This document shows, in pieces, positions 1 to 4,852 of a stretch of DNA of 6,676 nt; positions within the stretch are counted from its first letter, which is position 1, and the number at the start of each line of letters is the position of its first letter. Source of the stretch: Galactobacter sp. (GTDB taxonomy: Bacteria; Actinomycetota; Actinomycetes; Actinomycetales; Micrococcaceae); the NCBI GenBank assembly GCA_022712075.1, contig JALAHE010000364.1, positions 1 through 6,676 of the forward strand, written 5' to 3'. Below the pieces are notes generated by a model. The model was not told the DNA's origin. It did no database searches and saw only the letters and a program-made list of their open reading frames with translations. The position numbers and the translations under genes were made by a program.

Positions 1-1
1 G

Positions 2-130
2 GGCATCGTGGCGTTCGTGCTCTCCGATCGCTTCAGCGACATCAAGGACCTCTTGCGCCTGGGGGCGGCCATTTCCGCTGGGCTCGGAGTGGTCCTCGGC
101 ATCGTGTCGCTCTTCGGCGCGCGCCGCTAG
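2..130 (+). CDS. C-terminal fragment of an unrecognised membrane protein
   Basis: Only the last 42 codons are inside the window, and the frame ends at TAG (128-130). The visible tail has a short amphipathic stretch (SDRFSDIKDLLRL) followed by a glycine-rich hydrophobic segment of about 20 residues (AAISAGLGVVLGIVSLFG) and a basic end (ARR). This looks like a final transmembrane helix with a positive, probably cytoplasmic, terminus. The start, length and family cannot be determined from this piece, and I do not recognise it. Upstream of rpsP actinobacteria often carry ffh or small unrelated genes, but this tail is not the Met-rich M domain of Ffh. It is probably a separate transcription unit from rpsP, because a terminator-like hairpin and a promoter follow it. 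Coding status rests on the open frame plus the plausible helix; it is inferred, not proven. Confidence 0.6.
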   Translation, partial: GIVAFVLSDRFSDIKDLLRLGAAISAGLGVVLGIVSLFGARR

Positions 131-136
131 CGTGAG

Positions 137-166
137 GGAGTGCGGGGCCGAACCGCCCCGTGCTCC
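137..166 (+). terminator. Terminator-like hairpin after the upstream membrane-protein gene
   Basis: A 12-bp stem pairs 137-148 with 155-166, containing two adjacent G·T (G·U in RNA) wobbles in the middle, around a 6-nt loop (149-154). It lies 6 nt after the TAG stop and before the rpsP promoter. No T-run follows, so it would be a U-less, actinobacterial-type terminator or simply an end-protecting stem. Function is inferred from position and stability. Confidence 0.45.
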
Positions 167-183
167 GCTCGCCCCAAAATCTC

Positions 184-192
184 TGGCATAAT
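184..192 (+). promoter_or_regulatory. Extended -10 promoter for rpsP–khpA
   Basis: TGG followed by CATAAT (hexamer 187-192) matches an extended -10 element (TGN-TATAAT) at 5 of 6 hexamer positions. It sits in an otherwise very GC-rich intergenic region. No good -35 hexamer is visible at 16-18 bp upstream, which fits an extended -10 promoter. Transcription would start near 199, giving a leader of about 130 nt to the preferred rpsP start at 328. Confidence 0.65.
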
Positions 193-198
193 GGAGCG

Positions 199-327
199 GT
201 ACTCGGTTCGTGCGTCGTTTCGTCGTGCGTGCACCGGACAGTAGGAAGACCTCCCTGGCCCCGCCTCTCATAGCGGGAACCGCCTCGGCGGTCTCTTCCG
301 CCCCTAGCTACAGGAGTGACCACACAA
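199..327 (+). promoter_or_regulatory. Structured 5' leader of rpsP
   Basis: The predicted leader is about 130 nt and contains competing stems. One fold is a two-part hairpin: 273-278 pairs with 296-301 (one G·U), enclosing 279-283 paired with 288-292 around a CTCG tetraloop. In another, 273-277 (GCGGG) pairs instead with 260-264 (CCCGC) around an 8-nt loop. A third pairing joins 244-249 with 294-299. The Shine-Dalgarno AGGAG is at 312-316, just after these elements, and CTCC at 251-254 could pair with its GGAG. The octamer TCGTGCGT also occurs twice (208-215 and 223-230). The pairings are read directly from sequence; a role in S16 feedback or processing is inference. Confidence 0.4.
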
Positions 328-744
328 GTGGCCGTTAAGATTCGCCTCAAGCGCTTCGGTAAGATGCGCGCCCCCCACTACCGCATCGTGATCATGGACT
401 CGCGCACCAAGCGCGATGGCCGTGCGATCGAGGAGATCGGTCTGTACCACCCGACCGAGGAGCCCTCGTTCATCTCGGTTGATTCCGAGCGTGCGCAGTA
501 CTGGCTCTCCGTCGGCGCCCAGCCGACCGAGCAGGTCGCCGCGATCCTGAAGATCACCGGTGACTGGCAGAAGTTCAAGGGCATCGAAGGCCAGGAGGGC
601 ACCCTCAAGGTCAAGCAGCCCAAGCCGGCCTTCGTCGCCCCGGAGAAGGGCTCGGTCATCCTGCCCGAGGCCGTGACTGCCAAGAAGTCGGCTGAGAAGC
701 CGGCCGAGGAGTCCGCCGAGGCCGAGGCCACCGAGGCCGAGTAA
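328..744 (+). CDS. rpsP: 30S ribosomal protein S16
   Basis: S16 binds 16S rRNA in the body of the small subunit and is needed for 30S assembly. The protein begins MAVKIRLKRFGKM, the canonical S16 N-terminus, with the family stretch RIVIMDSRTKRDGRAIEEIGLYHP and then a predicted RNA-binding core to about residue 80-85. The remaining 50 or so residues are an actinobacterial-style extension ending in an Ala/Glu/Lys-rich tail (KKSAEKPAEESAEAEATEAE), probably disordered. The length is 138 aa, against about 80-90 for S16 without the tail. An in-frame GTG at 316 would add MTTQ, but it overlaps the AGGAG Shine-Dalgarno (312-316), so the GTG at 328, which gives the conserved N-terminus, is preferred. 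khpA begins one base after the stop. Expression is probably driven by the promoter at 184-192. Identification is secure. Confidence 0.98.
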   Translation: MAVKIRLKRFGKMRAPHYRIVIMDSRTKRDGRAIEEIGLYHPTEEPSFISVDSERAQYWLSVGAQPTEQVAAILKITGDWQKFKGIEGQEGTLKVKQPKPAFVAPEKGSVILPEAVTAKKSAEKPAEESAEAEATEAE

Positions 745-745
745 G

Positions 746-988
746 GTGCTCGACGACGCGTTGGACCACCTGGTCAAGGGGATCGTCGATCACCCTGACG
801 AGGTTGATGTTCGCCGCAAGTCCGGTCGCCGCGGCGAGGTGCTCGAGGTGCGTGTTCACCCCGAGGATCTTGGCCGCGTGATCGGGCGCCAGGGACGCAC
901 GGCCAAGGCCCTGCGTACCGTCGTCGAGGCACTGCCCGGCGGCACTTCGGTGCGGGTCGACGTGGTCGACACCGACCGTCGCCGCTGA
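746..988 (+). CDS. khpA: KH-domain RNA-binding protein KhpA
   Basis: This is an 80-aa single KH-domain protein that binds RNA, in other bacteria acting as a small-RNA chaperone or together with KhpB (Jag/EloR) in control of cell elongation. The diagnostic feature is the GXXG loop G47-R48-Q49-G50 in the context DLGRVIGRQGRTAKALR, preceded by the beta-strand EVLEVRVHPED. The protein is nearly all KH fold with no extra domain. The GTG start lies one base after the rpsP stop and has only a weak upstream GAGTAAGG, so translational coupling to rpsP is likely. This rpsP–khpA–rimM–trmD order is standard for actinobacteria and firmicutes. A strong hairpin follows 22 nt after the stop, so khpA probably ends the rpsP transcript or most of it. 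Family assignment is firm; the exact cellular role in this organism is not shown by the sequence. Confidence 0.95.
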   Translation: MLDDALDHLVKGIVDHPDEVDVRRKSGRRGEVLEVRVHPEDLGRVIGRQGRTAKALRTVVEALPGGTSVRVDVVDTDRRR

Positions 989-1010
989 GCCGCCTCAAGC
1001 TTTGCTTCGC

Positions 1011-1060
1011 ACGCTGGCCCCGCACACCGCTTGATGCGGTGCGCGGGGCCAGCGTCGTTT
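1011..1060 (+). terminator. Strong hairpin terminator between khpA and rimM
   Basis: A perfect 13-bp stem (1011-1023 with 1043-1055) is continued after a single A/C mismatch by a 6-bp stem (1025-1030 with 1036-1041) around the loop TTGAT. It is followed by CGTTT (1056-1060), a short T-run. This is a convincing intrinsic terminator or attenuator. No promoter is visible between it and rimM at 1101, so some read-through seems required. Confidence 0.75.
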
Positions 1061-1100
1061 CTGCACCACTTGCACCACCCACCCCCAGGAGTCACACATC

Positions 1101-1622
1101 ATGAAGCTGCAGGTTGCCCGCATCGGCAAGCCGCACGGCATCCGCGGCGAGGTCACGGTCCAGGTCTTCACCGACGACCCGGAGACCCGCTTCGCGCCCG
1201 GTGAGGTGCTGCAGACCGAGCCCGCGTCCGCCGGCCCGCTCACGGTGCGCAGCGCGCGCTGGAACAAGGCCATCCTCGTGATCGGCTTTGTCGAGGTGCC
1301 CGATCGTAACCGCGCCGAGGAGCTGCGGGGTACGCAGCTCTTCGCCGAGGCGCTCGAGACCCAGGAGGACGAAGAGGGCTGGTACGAGCACGACCTCGTT
1401 GGCCTCAAGGCCCTCGTCGACGGCGTGCAGGTGGGCACCGTCTCCGAGCTCGTGACGGGCGCCGCCCAGGACCTGCTCGTCATCGAGCGTCCGGGTGCCG
1501 CCGACCTGCTGGTTCCCTTCGTCGAGGAAATCGTTCCCGAGATCGACCTCGACGCCGGTGTGGTGACGCTGACCCCGCCGCCGGGGCTGCTGGAGCTCGG
1601 CGAGTCCGAGCCGGAGGCCTGA
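1101..1622 (+). CDS. rimM: 16S rRNA processing / 30S maturation factor RimM
   Basis: RimM binds ribosomal protein S19 and assists late assembly of the 30S head domain; it is not part of the mature ribosome. The 173-aa protein starts MKLQVARIGKPHGIRGEV, with the family signature GKPHGIRGEV (residues 9-18) in the N-terminal RimM beta-barrel. The C-terminal PRC-barrel starts around WYEHDLVGL (94-102) and contains the typical LLVPFVEEIVPEIDLDAG region, ending in PPGLLEL plus a short acidic tail. Length is normal. The ATG at 1101 has a good AGGAG (1087-1091) 9 nt upstream. trmD starts 5 nt after the stop, so the two are co-transcribed and probably translationally coupled. The gene is set off from rpsP–khpA by the hairpin at 1011-1055 and has no obvious promoter of its own. 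Identification is secure. Confidence 0.97.
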   Translation: MKLQVARIGKPHGIRGEVTVQVFTDDPETRFAPGEVLQTEPASAGPLTVRSARWNKAILVIGFVEVPDRNRAEELRGTQLFAEALETQEDEEGWYEHDLVGLKALVDGVQVGTVSELVTGAAQDLLVIERPGAADLLVPFVEEIVPEIDLDAGVVTLTPPPGLLELGESEPEA

Positions 1623-1627
1623 GCGCC

Positions 1628-2419
1628 ATGCGGATTGACGTCTTCACGATCTTCCCCGAGTACTTCTCGGTCCTCGACATCTCCCTCGTGGGCAAGGCGC
1701 GCGAGCGCGGCCTCCTCGAGGTGCACACGCACGATCTGCGCGATCACGCCCATGATCGCCACCGCACCGTGGACGACACCCCGTACGGCGGCGGCGCCGG
1801 CATGGTCATGAAGGCCCAGCCGTGGTCCGAGGCGCTCGCCAGCGCCCTGCCGGAGGGCGGGCTCACCCCGTCCGGCCAGCGCCCGCTGCTGCTGGTTCCG
1901 TCCCCGGCCGGCAAGGTCTTCGACCAGGCCACGGCCCAGGAGTGGAGCGAGCGCGAACACCTGCTCTTCGCCTGCGGGCGCTACGAGGGCATCGACGAGC
2001 GCGTGATCGAGTGGGCGGCCGACCGCGCCGAGGTCGTCCCCTTCTCGCTTGGGGACTACGTGCTCAACGGCGGCGAGGTCGCCTCGCTTGCCATCATCGA
2101 GGCCGTGGGCCGCCTCATCCCCGGCATGGTCGGCAACCCGGCCTCGCTCGTGGAGGAGTCGCACTCGGACGGCCTGCTCGAATACCCCGTGTACACCAAG
2201 CCGGCCTCGTGGGAGGGGCTCGAGGTGCCGCCCGTGCTGCTCTCGGGCGACCACGGAAAGGTGGATCGCGCCCGCCGCGATTGGCAGCTCGAGCGCACCA
2301 GCACGCGCCGCCCCGACCTCATCGAAAAGCTCGACGTCGCGGGGCTGGATAAGAAGGACAAGGCCACGCTGCAGGGCCTGGGGTGGGTGCTGAGCGGCCC
2401 CACGCCGCGCCGCGCCTGA
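1628..2419 (+). CDS. trmD: tRNA (guanine37-N1)-methyltransferase TrmD
   Basis: TrmD transfers a methyl group from S-adenosylmethionine to N1 of G37 in tRNAs with G36G37, preventing +1 frameshifting; it is essential and cytoplasmic, acting as a knotted SPOUT dimer. Visible motifs in order are the N-terminal IDVFTIFPEYF, DDTPYGGGAGMVM (49-61), the cofactor-binding FACGRYEGIDERV (114-126), and the trefoil-knot segment SLGDYVLNGGE (140-150). Arg162 (RLIPG) and Asp181 (HSDGLLEYP) correspond to the Arg154 and catalytic Asp169 of the E. coli enzyme. The C-terminal tRNA-binding domain follows (LLSGDHGKVDRARRDWQLERT). At 263 aa the length is usual. A GGAGG (1613-1617) inside the rimM end serves the ATG at 1628. 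Oddity: the last codons and the TGA stop lie within the first copy of a 60-bp tandem duplication, so the stop is duplicated in frame at 2477-2479. Confidence 0.98.
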   Translation: MRIDVFTIFPEYFSVLDISLVGKARERGLLEVHTHDLRDHAHDRHRTVDDTPYGGGAGMVMKAQPWSEALASALPEGGLTPSGQRPLLLVPSPAGKVFDQATAQEWSEREHLLFACGRYEGIDERVIEWAADRAEVVPFSLGDYVLNGGEVASLAIIEAVGRLIPGMVGNPASLVEESHSDGLLEYPVYTKPASWEGLEVPPVLLSGDHGKVDRARRDWQLERTSTRRPDLIEKLDVAGLDKKDKATLQGLGWVLSGPTPRRA

Positions 2420-2536
2420 GGCGAGCGGCCCGCCCCAGGGCGGGCCGGGACTCCCGGCCCCGTGCCGCGCCGCGCCTGAGGCGAGCGGCCCGCCCCAGGG
2501 CGGGCCGGGACTCCCGGCCCCGTGCCGTGCCGCGCC
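2404..2536 (+). repeat. 60-bp tandem duplication across the trmD stop codon
   Basis: Bases 2404-2463 and 2464-2523 are identical over all 60 positions. A partial third copy (2524-2536) continues with one mismatch at 2528. Similarity also reaches back to 2395, with differences only at 2402-2403. The first copy carries the last four codons and stop of trmD. Each unit contains two inverted repeats that share bases and cannot both fold. The period is a multiple of 3, so long open frames across it are an artefact of the GC-rich repeat and I do not call a gene here. Confidence 0.95.
2426..2520 (+). terminator. Paired overlapping hairpins at the trmD 3' end
   Basis: In unit 1 hairpin A pairs 2426-2434 with 2439-2447 (9 bp, loop CCAG), and hairpin B pairs 2442-2449 with 2453-2460 (8 bp, loop ACT). 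They share 2442-2447. The same pair recurs 60 nt later (A 2486-2507, B 2502-2520). There is no T-run. Position between trmD and the rplS promoter suggests termination or 3'-end stabilisation, but this is inference. Confidence 0.45.
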
Positions 2537-2622
2537 GGTGCATACGGGCCGGCCACGCGACGTCGTGCGCCTGGCTTGGCGGCGTGAGGACCGCCACGCT
2601 GCGCCCAGCCGCGGCGCGGATA
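2537..2622 (+). other. Intergenic stretch between the repeat block and the rplS promoter
   Basis: With the repeat block before it and the leader after it, this belongs to a 392-nt gap without a gene between trmD and rplS. In this part I see no gene-like start with a ribosome binding site and no convincing -35 hexamer. Open frames here show Arg/Pro/Ala-rich translations typical of GC-rich non-coding DNA. Confidence 0.5.
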
Positions 2623-2631
2623 TGACACAAT
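2623..2631 (+). promoter_or_regulatory. Extended -10 promoter for rplS
   Basis: TGA followed by CACAAT (2626-2631) resembles an extended -10 element and lies in the only AT-richer patch of the trmD–rplS gap. It has the same TGN-CAxAAT layout as the rpsP promoter at 184-192. No clear -35 is seen. The predicted start is near 2638, giving a leader of about 175 nt. Confidence 0.55.
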
Positions 2632-2637
2632 AGTGTG

Positions 2638-2811
2638 GTTGTGCCCACCGGGCGCGATCCCGCCGCAGGGGTCTCGCGCATCATCCGGTCGGGTCCGAGC
2701 CCACGCCCGTGGACTCGGGAAGAACCTGCGCACCGCACGCCGAGAGGCCAGCGGGAGCGCGGGAGAACACGTGGATGACGGACCTGCGGCCGCACGCCAC
2801 AGGAGTGAGAA
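2638..2811 (+). promoter_or_regulatory. Long structured 5' leader of rplS
   Basis: About 174 nt lie between the predicted start and the rplS ATG. A clear hairpin pairs 2695-2699 with 2714-2718 and, after a C/A mismatch, 2701-2704 with 2709-2712 around the loop GCCC. A small stem GCCC/GGGC is near 2643-2653. Two near-identical segments (ACCTGCG..CCGCACGCC) occur at 2724-2741 and 2782-2798. The Shine-Dalgarno AGGAG (2801-2805) is 6 nt before the ATG and directly after the second segment. L19 leaders are known from other phyla; I cannot say that this belongs to a described family. Confidence 0.4.
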
Positions 2812-3186
2812 ATGCATATTCTCGATTCCCTCGACGCAGCCAGCCTGCGCAACGACGTCCCGGACTTCCGCCCGGGTGACACCGTCAAGGTGCACGTGAA
2901 CATCATCGAAGGCAAGAACTCCCGCGTTCAGGTCTTCCAGGGCTTCGTTGTCCGTCGCCAGGGTGGCGGCGTGCGCGAGACCTTCACCGTGCGCAAGGTG
3001 TCCTTCGGCGTCGGCGTGGAGCGTACCTTCCCGGTGCACTCCCCGGTGCTGGACAAGATCGAGCTCGTCACCCGCGGTGACGTGCGTCGCGCCAAGCTGT
3101 ACTACATGCGCGATCGCCACGGCAAGGCTGCCAAGATCAAGGAGAAGCGCGACTTCGTGGCTGCTGCCAAGAAGAAGAAGGCCTGA
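2812..3186 (+). CDS. rplS: 50S ribosomal protein L19
   Basis: L19 lies at the 30S–50S interface and takes part in intersubunit bridges with 16S rRNA. The 124-aa protein shows the full family pattern: an N-terminal helix (MHILDSLDAASLRNDVPDF), the RPGDTVKVHVNIIEGKNSRVQVFQGFVV segment, the Gly-rich RRQGGGVRETFTVRKVSFGVGVERTFPVHSP, and the basic LYYMRDRHGKAAKIKEKRD. A lysine tail (KKKKA) ends it. Length is normal. The ATG is supported by AGGAG at 2801-2805. Unlike rpsP's close partner khpA, rplS sits 392 nt after trmD with its own predicted promoter and leader, and a strong hairpin follows its stop, so it may form a monocistronic unit. Identification is secure; the separate transcription is inferred from the intergenic signals. 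Confidence 0.98.
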   Translation: MHILDSLDAASLRNDVPDFRPGDTVKVHVNIIEGKNSRVQVFQGFVVRRQGGGVRETFTVRKVSFGVGVERTFPVHSPVLDKIELVTRGDVRRAKLYYMRDRHGKAAKIKEKRDFVAAAKKKKA

Positions 3187-3218
3187 TCTTTTTGATCTGA
3201 CGCGCCCCGTGCGCGGTA

Positions 3219-3252
3219 CACAGGCGCCGTCCCTCACGGGGCGGCGCCTGTG
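3219..3252 (+). terminator. Hairpin terminator after rplS
   Basis: A perfect 11-bp stem pairs 3219-3229 with 3242-3252 and continues inward with four more pairs (3230-3233 with 3238-3241, one T·G) around the tetraloop TCAC. CGCG on each side (3212-3215 and 3253-3256) could extend it past a 3-nt bulge. No T-run follows. It lies 33 nt after the rplS stop and before lepB. Confidence 0.7.
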
Positions 3253-3286
3253 CGCGTCCCACAGCAGTCAGCCCCGTTCCGGGCGG

Positions 3287-3292
3287 TAGGGT
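3287..3292 (+). promoter_or_regulatory. Possible -10 element for lepB–rnhB
   Basis: TAGGGT fits the loose TAnnnT pattern of actinobacterial -10 boxes and is placed between the rplS terminator and lepB. There is no TGN extension and no clear -35. A promoter is expected here from context, but this exact site is a weak guess. Confidence 0.3.
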
Positions 3293-3344
3293 TGCCAGAG
3301 CGGCGCGCCGAGTCTGGACGCCCAGCAGTATCGACAGGAGTCAC

Positions 3345-4121
3345 GTGAGCATCAACGACCCGTCCGTCCCCGGCGCCACCCCGCCGGAGGCGACTGTGCG
3401 CCGAAGCAAGCGCAGCGGCCTGCTCAAGGAGCTTGTCCTGGTGGTGGTGGCAGCGCTCGTGCTGTCGGTGCTCGTGAAGACGTTCCTGTTCCGCGCCTTC
3501 GTGATCCCCTCGCAGTCCATGGAGGACACCCTCCTCGTGGGCGACCGCGTGTTCGTGAACCTGCTGGTGCCCGGCCCGTTCGACCTTGAGCGCGGCGACG
3601 TTGTGGTGTTCAAGGACGAGCAGGAATGGCTCGAGCCGACCAACAACCCGCCGGCCGGTCCCATCGCGGACGCGCTGACCTTCCTTGGCCTGCGTCCCGA
3701 CGATTCCACCCAGCACCTGGTCAAGCGCATCATCGGCATGCCGGGTGACACCGTGGAATGCGGCGAGGACGGCAAGCTTAAGGTCAACGGCGTGGTCCTG
3801 CAGGAGGACTACCTCAAGCCGGGCGTGGCCCCCTCCGAGGTGACCTTCAAGGCCGTGGTGCCGGAGGGCAAGATCTGGGTCATGGGCGATAACCGCAGCA
3901 ATAGCGCCGACTCGCGCTCGCACTCGGCGAAGCAGAGCGGCTTCATCGACATCTCCTCCGTGGAGGGGCGCGCGGACATCATCGCCTGGCCCCTGCATCG
4001 CATCGGCGGCGTGCAGAACTCTGGAGATACGTTCAAGGACGTGCAGGATCGCGCGGCCAAGCCGTACGACCCGACCGAGCAGGATGTGTCCCACGAGCCC
4101 GTGGAGTCGGTCGCCCCGTGA
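3345..4121 (+). CDS. lepB: Signal peptidase I
   Basis: This membrane-bound serine protease cleaves signal peptides from Sec- and Tat-exported proteins on the outer face of the membrane. The 258-aa protein has a polar, Pro-rich cytoplasmic N-terminus (about 1-29), one transmembrane helix (about 30-48, LVLVVVAALVLSVLVKTFL), then the S26 family boxes: PSQSMEDTL with catalytic Ser58, RGDVVVF (83-89), HLVKRIIGMPGD with the general base Lys127, and GDNRSNSADSR (181-191). The Ser/Lys dyad is intact, so it should be active. A hydrophilic tail of about 30 residues ends the protein, with no second helix. The GTG start has AGGAG at 3336-3340, 4 nt upstream, somewhat close, but no better start is nearby. 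The stop overlaps the rnhB start (GTGA), indicating coupling. Secretory peptidase next to rplS and rnhB is a usual actinobacterial arrangement. Confidence 0.97.
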   Translation: MSINDPSVPGATPPEATVRRSKRSGLLKELVLVVVAALVLSVLVKTFLFRAFVIPSQSMEDTLLVGDRVFVNLLVPGPFDLERGDVVVFKDEQEWLEPTNNPPAGPIADALTFLGLRPDDSTQHLVKRIIGMPGDTVECGEDGKLKVNGVVLQEDYLKPGVAPSEVTFKAVVPEGKIWVMGDNRSNSADSRSHSAKQSGFIDISSVEGRADIIAWPLHRIGGVQNSGDTFKDVQDRAAKPYDPTEQDVSHEPVESVAP

Positions 4122-4810
4122 GTGTGGTGGAACCGACGCTCGAGCTTGAGCGGTCGATGGTCGCTTCAGGGCAGACGTTGGCTTGCGTCGACGAGGTCGG
4201 CCGCGGTGCTCTGGCAGGGCCCGTGAGTGTTGGCCTGGTGGTCATCGATCCGTGGGCGCCCGGGGTGCCGGCCGGGGTGCGGGACTCCAAGCTGCTGAGC
4301 CTCGCGGCGCGCGAGCGACTCGAGCCGCAGGTGCGCGAGTGGGTATTGGCCGGCGCCGTGGGCCACGCGGCACCGGGCGAGATCGATGAGCACGGCATCG
4401 TGGGCGCGCTGCGGCTGGCGGGGCGCCGCGCGTGGGACGCGTGCCTGCGCTCGCTGGTCGGGTCCGGGGCGCAGCGGCCGCGGGTGGCGCTGCTGGACGG
4501 AAACCTCGATTGGCTCTCGGCCCCGCCGCTCGATCTCTTCGCGGCGGCCCAGCCGGGAGACGACGAGGGGCTGGCGGAGGTGGACGTCCCCGTGCGGACG
4601 CAGGTGAAGGGGGACCGCGACTGCCTCGGTGTCGGGGCAGCGTCCATCCTGGCCAAGGTGGAACGCGATCACCTCATGGAGTCGTTGGCGCGGGAGCATC
4701 CGGCCTACGGTTGGGAACAGAACAAGGGCTACGGCTCGGCCGCCCATCGGGCGGCGATTGCACAGCAAGGCCCCAGCGCTGCCCACCGGCTCAGTTGGAA
4801 GTTGATCTAG
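4118..4810 (+). CDS. rnhB: Ribonuclease HII
   Basis: RNase HII cuts the RNA strand of RNA–DNA hybrids and incises at single ribonucleotides misincorporated in DNA, starting ribonucleotide excision repair. Metal-binding residues are present: Asp25 and Glu26 in CVDEVGRGALAGPVSV, Asp127 in VALLDGN, and Asp166 in QVKGDRDCLGVGAASILAK; the RDSK motif is at 55-58. The KGD motif is followed by RDC rather than the commoner alanine-rich context, a small deviation that leaves the ligand intact. The C-terminal region (HPAYGWEQNKGYGSAAHRAAI) matches the family's substrate-binding end. Length is 230 aa, normal. The GTG at 4118 overlaps the lepB stop; GTGs at 4124 and 4127 are possible alternatives two or three codons downstream. 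The Shine-Dalgarno is weak (GGAG at 4103-4106), so translation probably depends on lepB. Identification is secure. Confidence 0.96.
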   Translation: MSVVEPTLELERSMVASGQTLACVDEVGRGALAGPVSVGLVVIDPWAPGVPAGVRDSKLLSLAARERLEPQVREWVLAGAVGHAAPGEIDEHGIVGALRLAGRRAWDACLRSLVGSGAQRPRVALLDGNLDWLSAPPLDLFAAAQPGDDEGLAEVDVPVRTQVKGDRDCLGVGAASILAKVERDHLMESLAREHPAYGWEQNKGYGSAAHRAAIAQQGPSAAHRLSWKLI

Positions 4811-4811
4811 T
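4803..4811 (+). promoter_or_regulatory. Possible extended -10 promoter overlapping the rnhB stop
   Basis: TGA followed by TCTAGT (4806-4811) matches an extended -10 at 4 of 6 hexamer positions and includes the TAG stop of rnhB. It would start transcription near 4818, 35 nt before the DUF2469 ATG. There is no convincing -35, so this is tentative. Confidence 0.3.
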
Positions 4812-4852
4812 ACGGTGCGGAGCACGCACGGCAAGGAAGGCGGTTGAGACAC

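Noticed and set aside
316..327. Earlier GTG start for rpsP adding four residues
   Set aside because: The GTG overlaps the AGGAG Shine-Dalgarno, and the conserved S16 N-terminus MAVKIRLKR begins at 328.
995..2254. A 419-codon open frame on the minus strand opposite rimM and trmD
   Set aside because: It lies entirely antisense to two secure genes; long antisense frames are common in GC-rich coding DNA, and the translation shows no family pattern.
2383..2625. An 80-codon + strand open frame with a 20-residue repeat over the tandem duplication
   Set aside because: It starts inside trmD in another frame, its repeat is just the 60-bp duplication translated, and the composition (Arg/Pro/Ala) is that of GC-rich non-coding sequence with no ribosome binding site.
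3185..3197. GATC-TTTTT-GATC inverted repeat directly after the rplS stop
   Set aside because: Only four base pairs around a T5 loop, too weak for a terminator; the T-run is not downstream of a stem. The real candidate is the hairpin at 3219-3252.
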